Positions 31,801 to 42,559 are shown, counted from the stretch's first letter. The stretch is 64,000 bases of DNA from Gordionus sp. m RMFG-2023 (GCF_954871325.1 NC_088777.1:36557366-36621365); one strand, 5' to 3'. Translations and numbers: made by a program. The notes: a model not told the origin generated them from the sequence alone.

Positions 31801-34007
31801 CTCATAGAAGGAACAAAGGTCTTATATTGACAATATCTTGAGTAAACAATGTTTTTCTGGCTAAAATATTGAGTTAGCCGTTTTAAAAAATCGGCTCAAA
31901 ACGAGCCGTTTAACAACACTAAATTAAACTTTGATATTATGTAAATTGAACGTAAAAAACGTTATTTGTGATATATATAGATTAATTTACCAAACAAATA
32001 TATATACCTATTGGATAATAAAGAAAAGTTACATATTAATAAAATACTATTACCGACGACTAGAGTTGTTAAATGGCTCGTTTTGAGCCGATTTTTAAAA
32101 ACGGCTAACTCAATATTTCATCCAAAAAAATATTATGAAGCCTGAAGATTTTGATCATAGAAGGAACAAAGGTCTAGTCATATATTATCGAAATCTCGAG
32201 GCTTATGCAATATTTTTCTGGCTAAAATATTGAATTAGCCGTTTAACAGCACTACTGACGACAATCGACTTATTATTATCATACTATTGATGACAAGACA
32301 TTCTTAAATACTACCACTGACTACTAGCGAGTCCATAACAATTCTCAGGGCAAGATCTTCCCTACTTGTCAATACATATAACAGTGGCCTTCCAAAGAGA
32401 CATGAATGGTCTTTCTTCTAATTATTTCCTTTAATAGAATTAAGCATTGCTGTTGTATATAACTTCATTATGTATAAAAGGCATAGGACTAGGTGTTTAA
32501 TATCACGTATCATATAGTTATTCAGAAGGGGCATTTATTGCTTTGACCTAATTCTAAATATACCATTTATCATGCATCTCTAAGATAGATGCCATTTATA
32601 AATGAAAAAATTTGCATGATAAAAATATGTGGCACATCTTAAATATCCTATATCTGATATGAGTAATGAAGATAAATGATCCAGCCCAGTCAGTCTTAGA
32701 CCATGATTGGACTAAACCAATTGATGGACCAGTCTTTTCCCATAAGCCTATTAATATTAAGTTTATTAGTAATCAAATTCAAATAATTTTTAAAATATTT
32801 TTTTACATATTTATCTAGAAATAATTTAGTTTTGATACAATTTTCATATATACTTTGCAACATACTATGAAAATAAAAAGTTTGTCATAAAAAATATTAC
32901 TTTTAAATTAAACATTTTATTATCCATATTTGATTTAATATTAACATAAAATACTTTTATATTTAATAAAATAAGAATTAAATTAGGGAAAAACAAAAAT
33001 ATTTTTAAAATAAAAACATTAAAAGTCTGATCCTATACATTATGTCACTTTTATTATTCCTTCCAATCTCTCTCATGCCAAGCAAGTTCCTTCCCTATAT
33101 TACTTTTTCATAAAATTTTGATTTAATTAATTCTATAATACATAGAATTTCAATATTGTTTATACATCGTTTTGATACTTATTTTTTTTTCTTGAAAGTG
33201 ATGCATGTTACATATTTGTAACAAAGTTATTTATTTATTATTGTTAAAAGTTAAATATACTTGTCCATTTAAATATTAGGACCATGGTCCACATTGGTCT
33301 TTTGTTTGAGGAACATGGTCCAATTTGGTCCATGTATATCAATTAGGACAATGACCTTCACTAGATATGGGTGGGTTAAAAAATAATTCAACATTGGATA
33401 GGTGGGCGGTAGTTTGAAAAATATTTTATAGGTGGAATGAACAAAAAATGTTTTATTTATTAAAAATTAATTTTTTATGACATAATATTATATAAGCTTA
33501 AGTATATATATATTAAAACAATATATACAAAGAGACTAAACAACCATATAAATAATTTTTAAAAATAGGTGTGTACATAGACTAAGCAAAATTTTTAAAT
33601 AACTAGGAAGATGGGCCTAAAAAACTAAAACCATTGCATAAGTATTTTTTCTTAAATGAGAGGTAGAGTAAGATAGACTTCTACCACTGAATCTCAATAT
33701 TTATGAATTTCCTATTATTTGTCAAAACAAATGTTCTAAAAAAAATAATAACTTGTCTTAAAATGGATGCAGATAAACCATTATAGAGAGAAAAAATTCC
33801 TTGTTTTTTAATTATATCTAAGGTGAAAGGTAGAATTCTGATATGGCCATGCTCCTGAGTTTGTAAATGAACCTAATTCAAAAAAAAAATTTTATATATA
33901 ACAAATAAGGAAACCTTAATTAAATCCAGTGGGTGAGTACATACGGCAGCTCCAGCACTGGCTAAACCTCCAAAATACCATTTTGGAGATAATTTTTGAT
34001 CTCTCAT
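25752..34007 (-). CDS. SLC25A10: Mitochondrial dicarboxylate carrier (SLC25A10/DIC), nine exons
   Basis: Inner-membrane carrier that exchanges malate, succinate and related dicarboxylates for phosphate and sulfur oxyanions. Exons on the minus strand: 33,915-34,007; 33,753-33,872; 29,092-29,378; 28,957-28,998; 28,629-28,743; 28,417-28,509; 27,409-27,489; 26,437-26,496; 25,752-25,853. They total 993 nt, 330 residues, all with GT-AG borders and matching phases. The three repeat signatures are present: PLDLIK (26-31), PADMINVR (160-167) and QPLDVLKTR (259-267). KWYFGGLASAGAAVCTHPLD and THTVLTF-type blocks (APHTVLTFVFLEQL) match human DIC along the whole length. The human protein is 287 residues; the extra length is mostly an Asn-rich insert of about 40 residues between helices 2 and 3. 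An in-frame ATG at 34,086 could add 26 residues, but the ATG at 34,007 fits the family start. Intron 2 (4.4 kb) carries many transposons, whereas intron 1 is only 42 bp. Confidence 0.95.
26437..26496 (-). CDS. SLC25A10: DIC exon 8
   Basis: Residues 278-297, GIMDCTLQLYKSGGPFAFYK, matching GVFHCAVETAKLGPLAFYK of human DIC. Acceptor TGACAG, donor AAA|GTTAGA. Exactly 20 codons. Confidence 0.9.
26656..27115. mobile_element. Probable non-autonomous element in DIC intron 7
   Basis: GC-richer ends (TAGGTGAGAGCTAATGAAGG on the left; GGTCCGAGATTCCCTACTCTA on the right) are weak inverted matches. GGCCCGG and ACCCAGG-type words lie between, as in other hAT-like miniatures of this window. No clean target duplication, so boundaries are approximate. 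Confidence 0.4.
27409..27489 (-). CDS. SLC25A10: DIC exon 7
   Basis: Residues 251-277, SMIAATLTQPLDVLKTRLMN then AKPNEYK: the end of helix 5 and the third signature QPLDVLKTR. It aligns without gaps to human once joined to exon 6. The open frame continuing to 27,241 is intron read-through. Confidence 0.9.
28417..28509 (-). CDS. SLC25A10: DIC exon 6
   Basis: Residues 220-250, LAFYDQVKQYLIQNLKLSDN then VHTHIMSSVSA: the YDQ.K motif after helix 4 and the start of helix 5. Acceptor TTTAAAG, donor GCC|GTAAAT. Confidence 0.9.
28629..28743 (-). CDS. SLC25A10: DIC exon 5
   Basis: Residues 182-219, YKHALDGLIKVNNQEGFLKL then YSGVTMATSRGIFMTIGQ. It carries the conserved R in the helix 4 ATSRG block. 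Donor CAA|GTTACG. Confidence 0.9.
28957..28998 (-). CDS. SLC25A10: DIC exon 4 (42-bp micro-exon)
   Basis: Completes Arg167 and reads MQNDIKLPLDKRRN, equivalent to MQNDVKLPQGQRRN of human DIC. The acceptor is TTGACAG and the donor AA|GTAAGT is close to ideal. Confidence 0.9.
29092..29378 (-). CDS. SLC25A10: DIC exon 3 (contains the expanded loop)
   Basis: Residues 72-167, from LTYSTTRFGVYE through a 54-residue polar loop (13 in human) to PLYVKLSLAAIAGLCGGVIG and the second signature PADMINVR. The acceptor AAAAAAAG lies above 29,378 and the donor AG|GTAAAT is at 29,091. The loop is open in frame; a missed in-frame intron is possible but no good splice pair was seen. Confidence 0.9.
30232..30584 (+). 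repeat. Interspersed repeat, copy A (uninterrupted)
   Basis: Shares with 31,591-32,371 a continuous series of words: TTCGTAACAAAGTTATTTAT, ATATTAAATTAAACTTTGAT, AATACTATTACCGACGAC and ACTGACTACTAGCGAGTCC. Copy A has neither of the two miniature transposons found in copy B and therefore shows the empty sites. Both copies lie in DIC intron 2. Confidence 0.75.
30918..31200 (+). repeat. Three-unit tandem repeat of about 90 bp
   Basis: Three imperfect units share ATAGTGTAA.TTATACCTTTCT, TCTAAGTCAAGGGTATAATTA and, in the first and third, TTGACCCCTCCCC. It lies between repeat copies A and B in DIC intron 2. No coding sense. Confidence 0.6.
31707..31921. mobile_element. Palindromic hAT miniature element 1 (TAGTGTTGTTAAACGG ends)
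   Basis: 215 bp. The arms, starting TAGTGTTGTTAAACGGTTCG, are almost perfect inverted copies for about 55 bp. The 8-bp duplication AATTAAAC is present at 31,699-31,706 and 31,922-31,929. Copy A of the host repeat has the unoccupied sequence at about 30,336-30,350, which confirms the boundaries. Confidence 0.9.
32061..32254. mobile_element. Palindromic hAT miniature element 2 (same family)
   Basis: 194 bp, TAGAGTTGTTAAATGGCTCG ... GTTTAACAGCACTA. Flanked by CCGACGAC (32,053-32,060) and CTGACGAC (32,255-32,262), an 8-bp duplication with one change. The empty site ACCGACGACAATCGAC is present in copy A near 30,463-30,478. It shares its arms and the ATAGAAGGAACAAAGGTCT centre with element 1. Confidence 0.9.
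32662..33354. mobile_element. hAT-derived GTGAAGGTC-family element, copy 2, interrupted
   Basis: The left end (AGTAATGAAG...CAGTCTTAGACCA) and right end (GGACAATGACCTTCACT) match the element at 13,965-14,790. The right terminal block with GGACCATGGTCC begins only after an inserted 240-bp repeat (33,037-33,275). Flanking GATATG words may be the remains of a target duplication. Confidence 0.6.
33037..33275 (+). repeat. Interspersed repeat, copy C, inside the GTGAAGGTC element
   Basis: Homologous to 31,436-31,675 of copy B (CATTATGTCACTTTTATTAT, ATACATCGTTTTGATA, GATGCATGTTACATATTTG, ACTTGTCCATTTAAATA). Both edges fall between words of the surrounding element, so the repeat behaves as a mobile unit. 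Confidence 0.65.
33753..33872 (-). CDS. SLC25A10: DIC exon 2
   Basis: Residues 32-71: VHLQTQEHGHIRILPFTLDI, then IIKKQGIFSLYNGLSASILR and Q. The acceptor TTAG and donor GTTATT give phase 0 at both ends. It is separated from exon 1 by only 42 bp. Confidence 0.9.
33915..34007 (-). CDS. SLC25A10: DIC exon 1
   Basis: Residues 1-31, MRDQKLSPKWYF... to PLDLIK, covering helix 1 and the first P-x-D-x-x-K signature. The donor AAG|GTTTCC lies at 33,914. Start chosen because homologues begin a few residues before the WYFGGLAS block. Confidence 0.9.
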
Positions 34008-35394
34008 GTTTTTGAGACTTATTTTAAATTGAAATAAAATTTTGTCAACGCATTCAGCATAAATATTGATTTTATTTGAAATATTCAAAAGATTGAATGG
34101 AAATGATACCCTGTCAGCAGTCTAAAATATATATATTATAGTTTTAGATTATTGATAGTTCACTCACGTATAACCTACAAGGTTTTTTAATAAAAAACAC
34201 ATCAAAGAAGTTTAGTCTGATTATAAGTTTATAAATTTTTTAGGTCCCAGGTAACAGCCATGAATGTTTTGCGAGGGGGGATACAGGAGGGTCCGCTTTC
34301 TCGGCAAAGATATTTCAATATTTTTGCAAATGTAAATTTGAGTCCCTTTTTTCTTAATTTTTGTTATAATAAAAATTTTATAAAAAAGATCTTTTTCATA
34401 CAAGAAGATATTGAAGCAAAAAATTTTATTTTTCAATATTTTTTATCTTCATCATTTTATTGGAATTTTTATAAGTTGTTCGCTGATGTATTATTTAAAA
34501 TTTTATTGTTAAACGGCCCAATTTAGGTCTATTTTATAAAAGTTTTATTGAGATTTAATTAAAGTCTCAAGATTTGGAGGTTATACCCTATCTACAATCT
34601 ATAAACCAAATTTCCATTATCACACACATAATATTATTTTGGCTTAAATCATAATCGTGTCGTTTTTAACAAACCAATTTAAGGCATAGAATTAGGTTTA
34701 CCCTTGGAAAGTAGGGGTGATAAATATCTCTGTCGTGATTGACGTTTTATTGAAAAATGTTAATGTCAATCAATATATTTAATCTAATATTGTGCGTGAT
34801 TAATATTCAATCATTCATATATTACAATATCTCCATTTTTAAAAAGTTTTAATTCTATCATCTTAGCTTTGGTCGAGGTAAAGGATAACTCAATTTTGAA
34901 AAAATATACACTTACCTTAAAGGTTAGCGAATTTTTTTGTTAGCAACACTACAGGCAAGAAAGTGTCTAATTTTGATTAAATCTTTTAGGATTCTCAAAT
35001 AGGTAGGTTGTTAGTTGTAACCTGTTACAATAATTCAATTTACTTTGTAAGAAATAATAAATTGGGTCAATTTTTTATCATTAAGTGTCACCATATTTGA
35101 TTGACTGATTTAAAAAGTCATTAAGAACATGTTGACAATGATAAAATATTATGTAGGTAACATCTAAATACCCGAAAATTCGTTAGAATCAAACCCCCTC
35201 CTAAATATACCCCTACCTCCTTGAAATATATTTGCGGCCTTCGGCTCAACATTTACTCACACATCATGCTCTAACAATTTCGTAATATTTAACAAAAATT
35301 TTATAATTAGCCACCTTTAAAACCTCAAATCTATTTATTAAACTCTTTCAAGGCTCTTTACTATTTAGTCTAGGAATAACAAATCATCCATAGT
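34008..35394. other. Region upstream of the DIC gene; no second gene seen
   Basis: Should hold the DIC 5' untranslated region and promoter. The frame stays open up to an in-frame ATG at 34,084-34,086. Overlapping open frames around 34,221-34,526 on both strands look random. Positions 35,180-35,260 are slightly GC-richer. Confidence 0.4.
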
Positions 35395-35827
35395 TAGTGC
35401 TAATCGACTAGTTTTTACTTACAGAATTTTAAATATTAGCCACGAGCATGTAAAACTTCAAACTGTACAAAGAAGTTATCTGTAAATGAATGAGAAATAA
35501 ATATTTATTCATCAATTTAATTTTTATTTATCAATTAATGTTTAATCTACAATATGTTAATTTTTACTTAAAAAATTGGAGGCAATTAGCTTCTACTCCC
35601 ATCTCTCAAGTATCCGCTCTATGTTGATAGATATTTACAGATGTGGCTCGATTCATATTTTCCACTTTTATTTAAAAATATACTATAAAATAAAATCATA
35701 ACTAGTAAGATTAAAAACAGACTCATTTATAATTTATCTAGAAAGCATCATGCAGTCCCGTCTAATGAATAGTTTTGAAAACGAGGGTAAAAGAATTTAT
35801 AATTTAGAAAATTTTTTCGATATATTT

Positions 35828-36199
35828 CACAATAAGCTTAGCGAGGAATTAAAAATGCAATTAAATTTTTAAAAGATTTATCTTCAATTATTGAATAAGC
35901 TAGTTATTTTTTTAAAAAAATTCAGGAATTAAAAAATAATACACTATACATTCCTCAAAAATGTAAGAGATTAATGAACATTTGAATAGTATTTAAAAAA
36001 TTGAAGCCAAACAACTCCCATTTGAGATGCAGAATCTATCTACATCAAAGATATCATTAGCAATCAGCTGTTGATGAATTAGTTTTTAATTTTGTAATTG
36101 AAAAATTACAAACATTTTCAATTATAGAAACACTGCATTTATTAATATTATCAAAAAATTGCAGCCAACTAAAAATGTGATGTATAGGCTTACCCTCAT
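35828..36199 (+). repeat. Direct duplication of hAT sequence, left of the LTR fossil
   Basis: About 372 bp that matches 40,562-40,923 at high identity with scattered indels, from CACAATAAGCTTAGCGAGGA to CTTACCCTCAT. It abuts the left LTR exactly. Confidence 0.85.
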
Positions 36200-36334
36200 T
36201 ATACAAATATACAATTCCTTTATTAGTATCTAAATATCACATGACATAATGGTCTATATTTACAACTGGTATATACATGCATGATTGATATGTATATGAC
36301 ATTTATAACATTAATAATATAAATAATAAATCTC
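36200..36334 (-). repeat. LTR of the Gypsy fossil (3' LTR)
   Basis: About 135 bp, shared with 40,391-40,522 (ATATCACATGACATAATGGT, ATATACATGCATGATTGATA). On the element strand it contains an AATAAA word, the usual LTR polyadenylation signal. Confidence 0.85.
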
Positions 36335-39300
36335 ATTTATAACATATCCCCACACACAACTCCTCAATCAGCCTATTTGTAGGTTTTCTAGCTCTTTGTG
36401 ATTTCCGCGTTTCTAGTTTTCCATTATCTTCCACATTTTCTAAAATCTCAACTATATCCAACTCTCTATTTTTTATATTTTCTTCTTCTCTCTCTGACTC
36501 CATATTTTCTCCATTTTCTTCTTCTCTCTCTGACTCCATATTTTCTTCTTTTTTTTCCCCTGGCCGAGTCTCCATTTCTTTAGCTACCTCCCTTTTAGAA
36601 GTTGATCCGCATGCTTTCGTACCATTCTATCCTTGCTTTCTACCAAATAAGAATATACCAGTTCTGGATTTATTAACTCCTTCTCTCCAACCTGAATTTA
36701 TTTCATTATGCACCCATACCGGTTGTGCAATCTAAAATTCCCTCATTTGACTATGATCATCATGCTCTGCTTTTTGTCGTATATTTGATTGTTACATTTC
36801 ATCCCTAATTTGGACGTAACCAATTTAATCCCGTTTTTAAATTTCGCCCCAATAATAACTTTGCCGGTGAACGTCCAGTTGATTGATGTTAACCCATTCT
36901 ATATGCTATCAAAACTTCTCCCATGGCTTCCTCAGGCTCCCTGATTCCTAGTTGCAAAACATCGACTCTTGAGGGTTCGTATCGTTCTTTCCTCTAAACC
37001 GTTCGTTTTTGGATGGTACAGTGTTGTATGTATCAATTTAAAATTTTTCTTGAAACAAAATTTTCGAAATTCTCCAGAAAGAAATTGAGGTCCATTATTT
37101 GATACAATTTGTCTAGGTGTTCCAAACCGTGCGAAACATTTCCTTAAAGCCCTTATCATTTTCGTAGACGTGGTCTTTCTCATTAACTCAACCTCAACCC
37201 ATTTAGTATGTGCATCTACTCCAACTAACCATGAATACGAATCAATAGGCCCCGCGAAATCCAAATGAATTCGTTCCCATGGTATATTAGATATGTTCCA
37301 CGAATATAAATGAACCTCCATAATATTCGACAGGTTACTTTGACATGACATACATTGACTAATATATTGTTCAATATCTTTATCGCAATTAGGCCACCAA
37401 CAATACATTCTAAAAATTGATTTCATAGCATTTATTCCTGGATGCCCTCTGTGTATAATCGTTAATTCTGATTTCCTCAAAACGGTTGGAATTACCAACT
37501 TCCCATTCCATTCAATAACATCATGATCTACAGACAATTCCTCTCTACGATTATAAAAACAAACTAACTCTGTATCTTTTTTCGCATCAAAATCCACCCA
37601 TCCATGCTCAATGTTTAACTAACTTGACTAATATTTATATCGTGCAAATTTTCTGATTTTTAACGCATTTTTTTGATCGTTATTTGATTCTATGCCTTCT
37701 ACTGGCAGTCTAGATTAAGTATCAGCTACTTTATTTTCTTTTCCTGGAACATATTCAATATCAAAATCATATGCGGACATTTTCCAAGCCCAGCGCGTTA
37801 ATCGACTATTGGAGGATATTTTTGTAGTTCCCGTTTATCACCAAACAATTTTTCCAAAGGTTTGTGATCTGTTCGCAATATAAATTTTCGACCAAAAATG
37901 AAAGTATGAAATTTTTCCATTTGTCTCTTTTTCTATTGATGCATATTTTTTCTCTGACTCAAATAATGTTCGTGAGGCAAATGCGATTGGTCTGCTAATA
38001 TCTTTTTTTACTAAATGACACAACACAGCTCCGAAACCAGTGTTGGAGGGTCACATTCCAATATAGTTGGCAAGTTTGGCGAATATGGAATTAGCGTTTT
38101 ATTTGTTGACAAAAGCTGTTTTATTTTATCAAATACCTCTTGTTCCCTGTCCGACCAACCCCAGCAACATTTAACGCTTGTTAATTTATGCAGTGGAGCG
38201 GCAATTCCATGCAGATGTGGCAAAAATCTCTCGTGATAATTCACAAGTCCTAAAAAAGATCGTATTGGTGTATATTATTAGGAGTTGGTATCCTTCGAAT
38301 AGCATCTATTTTTTCTTTCGCTGGGTGTATTCCATTTTTGTCTATTACAATACCTAGAAAAGAAACTGATTGATTTAAAAAGCGTATTTTGGCCCATTTT
38401 GCCTTCATACCCACCTATTTTAATTTAATTAAAACTTCTTTTACGTTATTCAAATGTTCTACATCATTTTTCTCCGTTATGATAATATCGTCAAGATATA
38501 CTCCAGTCATTTGGCAGTCTTGTAATATATTATCCATATATCTTTGGAAAATGGTCGGCGCACTAGAAAAACCGAAAGGCATACATTGATATTGGAAATA
38601 ACTAATGTGGGTTGATATGGTTAAGTATTCTTTTGAACTCTCTTTTATTGATAATTGTAAATATGCATCTTTCAAATCTATTACCGTAAATTTCAACCCA
38701 TCTTTTAATTTTAAAAGATCATCCACCGTTGGTATAATATGATAATCGTATAAAATATATGGGTTTAATGTCACCTTAAAATCCGCACAAATCCTGATTT
38801 CTCCATTTGTTTTGCGTACGTTTACTGTTGGAGTAGCCCATGTCAAACGTTTTTTTTGTTGGGTCAATCTCCTTCAATATTCCCGATTTAACCAATCTAT
38901 CGAGTTCCATTTCAATTGGTTTTCGTAATGGAAAAGGTACTCTACGAGCTGGCCATGATTTCAGCCTTGCTGCCTCACTCAGATGTATGCTAACTTCTAT
39001 ATCATTCACCCGTCCTGGCTTGTCATCAAAAACACTGAAAAATTCTGTCGTCATGCCAGCAATTTGTTTATCAGTTGTCATAACCTCTTTACTTGTGATA
39101 CTAAGTATAGTAACTTGTCGTGGGATAAACATATTAAATGCCAGTATCCATGGTAGTCCAAATAATGGTATGTCAATTGAACGGGTCACCACAATCGGTA
39201 GTATCTGCTTATCTTTTCAAGACGAACCCTTACCATAGTCTCACCAAGTACATCCAGCGGTTGGTTACCATATACTGACAAAGGTTTGGTTGGTCCAAGC

Positions 39301-40390
39301 TTGGGTAGGCCAATTTCATCTCAATATTGTTTCCCAATCACCAATACCTGTGCTCCCGTATCATAATGAAATTCTATAGGTACTTCATTTATCCTAACAG
39401 ATATCTTCGCACTATTTCTACCAATTTGGGAAATATTATTAATTGAATCTAATGAGTAATTGTCATATTGATGCATAGCATGTAACTTCGGTCCCTTACA
39501 ATATTTAGCATAATGCCCTACCTTTTGGCAATTATAACATTTCACCCTTGATGCAAAACATTGAAAAGGGGGGTGAGTTCTTCCACATTTTGAGCATTCA
39601 TTGTACTTATACATATCATTATTGTTAAATTTACTGTTATCTCTAAACTTAAAATTGTTATTATTATTATTGTAATAACTAAAATTTCCTTTTTCTTTAT
39701 TATTATTATATGGGTACTTTTGATTAGAAAAATTTCCTTGATTATTCTCTATCTGCTCCTTAGGTTTATTGACCTTTTTTTACCATCATATTTGTCACTT
39801 CATCCTCAGCCCTTTCCATTGCCAAAGCCATATTAAACCTGTTGAAAACTCACCCTTTCTTCCATGTCATTTATTCCATCTGGAAATCTGATGCGAATAT
39901 CTTTCTCCAATGCACCCATTTTGATTCCAGCCACCATCTGATCCCTCAATCTCCCACCCAGGTCAGATTCAAATTTACATTCTTGTGCCAATTTTTTAAG
40001 TCGGTCTGCAAACTCAGCAACTGCTTCACCATCCCCTCTTTCTATCGGAAAAAACTTAATTCTCGAGCTGAATAACGTTGAAATAGGCTTAAATACTTTT
40101 TTACCTACATCAATTATCTCCTCATAATTAAGTTCTTTCAAAATTTTTGGATATACAAAAGACCTCATCTCTGCCAAATTACTAATCCCCATATAAGCAA
40201 ATAATATTTTTTTTTTGGTTTTATTATTTATTAATATATCTCTTACCTCTAACACATCATCTATATATTCATATTCAATATTACCTTGAAAGTTGTTTTG
40301 TTTGTCATAATTTTCAAATTTTATTTGTATAATATTATTTACTTTTAATATTATTTCTCTCTTCTTTGTTCATTATAAGATCGTCGCCAA

Positions 40391-40522
40391 TATACAAATA
40401 TACAATTCCTTTATTTAGAATCTAAATATCACATGACATAATGGTCTATATTTACAACTGGTATATACATGCATGATTGATATGTATATGACATTTATTA
40501 ATAATTTATATAATAAATCTCT
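40391..40522 (-). repeat. LTR of the Gypsy fossil (5' LTR)
   Basis: Pairs with 36,200-36,334. On the element strand it is followed by TTGGCGACGATC, a leader word common next to the LTR in invertebrate Gypsy elements. Confidence 0.85.
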
Positions 40523-40561
40523 AAGAAATTGAAAAATTATTTTTGGCATACAATTTTTAAT

Positions 40562-40923
40562 GCACAATAAGCTTAGCGAGGAATGCAATTAAATTAAAAG
40601 ATTTATCTTCAATTATTGAAAAAGCTAGTTATTTTTTAAAAAAATTCAGGAATTAAAAAAATAATAGACTATACATTCCTCAAAAATGTAAGAGATTAAT
40701 GAACATTTGAATAGTAAAAATTGAAGCCAACCAACTCCCACTCATTAAGATGCAGAATCTATCTACATCAAAGATATAATTAGCACAATCAGCTGTTGAT
40801 GAATTAGTTTTTAATTTTGTAATTGAAGAATTACAAACACTTTCAATTATAGAAACACTGCATTTATTAATATTATCAAAAAATTTCAGCCAACTAAAAA
40901 TGTGTGTATAGGCCTACCCTCAT
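40562..40923 (+). repeat. Direct duplication of hAT sequence, right of the LTR fossil
   Basis: Second copy of 35,828-36,199. It begins about 39 bp past the right LTR and runs straight on into the remaining hAT sequence, so this is the copy that keeps the original continuity. Confidence 0.85.
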
Positions 40924-42559
40924 ATTAAAAATTAAAAAAGTATATTACACCATGGCAAAGAAATTAGTGGATTTATTTTGTATCCCCAAAATAGTCTACA
41001 ACTGTGTATTCTTAGTCAGCTTATCATCGATATATAAAATGTATATTATTTAGATTGATAATATTGTCTTTTAAAAAGTTCTTATTTAGAGATGACGGCA
41101 CACTGCACCCAAACACTCTTGAGAGTGTTTCAGCCTGCTTAGCTTGTAAAAGGCTAAAAGAAACACACATTTGATTATCTAGCAAAAATAATCTTTGGAA
41201 TTTTTAAATAAAGCGACCAAATACCGACAATGCTAGAAATTGTATAAAAGCTTTCAAGTAAAAAAATTATAATATATTTATTAGAGTATATGAACAAGGA
41301 GAGGAATTGGATGATGAAATAGTCCTCTGCCATTATTTTATCTATTTGAAAATCGATATACTAATGATAGTAATGTATACTTACCTATTCCTATTCAGCA
41401 CACACTTTAAATTGCAAGAGTTGACATTGAAAAGGCAGTACAATTCCATTTTAAAAGCTTTTAAAAATTACATTATCTAAGTGTAAGCTATTGTGGAATA
41501 AACATGGGCAATCTTCAAACTGTAAAGCCATTTTTAAGGAAAACATGGGAAGATATCTGATTAAACTGGTTATAACAAGATGGGACTCTTTTTATAACTC
41601 CGTGAAATTAATAGATAGTCTGCCAAAAATTTGAAGAATCAAGTGTTTTATGGAGGAATATTGTATGGTTATTGTTAATTAAGAAATATAATATATATAT
41701 ATTTGATTTTATATATAATTGGACCGATTGCTACGGCTCTTTCAATTTTAGCGAGCGATAAAGAATGTATTTGGGTATATCCCATGATAACTATTATAAT
41801 ATTAATAAAAAAGATTAAATAATTTCAAGTTTTGTAAGCCGCTTAAAATCAATATTGGAAGGCATCGATAAGAGGTATGCAGTTAAAGTATTGCTATATT
41901 TTGATTATCTTATATTTTCAATGGATTCAAACATATCTATAAAGATGAATATATACTATCCGCAATAATTCATCGGCCATTTAAATTGGATTGGCCCTGG
42001 ATAATATTAGAGATCAACAAGGAAGAATGCTATAACTTATTTCCAGTTTTAACAAAAGATCTTGATAAAGAAAGAACAGACTTCATTTCTTTATCGAACA
42101 CACATACCAGAATATTTTCTGAAAAATAAAAAATATTTTTGATAAGGAAATGAATGAAGATCCTTGGGAAAATGATCTATTAAGTTTTTTTCAAAATAAA
42201 GATAATTCTTTAAATATTTTTAATAAATTCCCCTAATTAAAATTATTATTTATTAAATATAATACAACTCTTCCATCCTTTGTGCCAATTGAAAGTGTGT
42301 TTTGCACGGCAAAAGCTGTGTTGAGCACTAAATGCTCTTGTTTGTCTGATCAAAATTTTGAAAATCAATTGTTGCTAAAAATAAATAAAAAATTATATAA
42401 AGATGTTATTTTATATATAATATATTATTTTTGTATAATTTTATTTATATTATAATTATATATGTTTTTTTATAAAAAGATCTTACCTTATTATATATTC
42501 TTTTTGTATAGCTTTATTTATATTATATATTGTAGGAAAAAAATAAATATTTTTTTTTG

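Larger units (their letters stand above)
31436..32371 (+). repeat. Interspersed repeat, copy B (carries two miniature transposons)
   Basis: Homologous to copy A over its 3' part and to copy C (33,037-33,275) over its 5' part (ATACATTATGTC, CTCTCTCATG, CATCGTTTTGAT). Insertions at 31,707-31,921 and 32,061-32,254 split it. Confidence 0.75.
36200..40522 (-). mobile_element. Gypsy-type LTR retrotransposon fossil, minus strand
   Basis: Fossil of a Ty3/Gypsy element between two short direct LTRs (about 132-135 bp). Parts in minus-strand order: gag-like region (about 39,830-40,370) and a CCHC zinc knuckle (about 39,500-39,550), aspartic protease (about 39,350), reverse transcriptase (about 38,240-39,190), RNase H (about 37,840-38,030), integrase with an HHCC domain and catalytic core (about 36,930-37,600), then a Glu-rich tail segment (36,333-36,575). 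No envelope gene was seen. It is broken, with at least five interruptions, so it is old rather than recent. It sits inside the hAT element at 35.4-49.1 kb. Confidence 0.9.

Noticed and set aside
36398-36583. Plus-strand Leu/Pro-rich open frame
   Set aside because: Antisense of the Glu-rich tail segment of the LTR fossil.
35828-40923. Treating the 370-bp repeats as part of longer LTRs
   Set aside because: The order is [370][LTR]...[LTR][370]. True LTRs would repeat in the same internal order at both ends, so the 370-bp copies lie outside the element.
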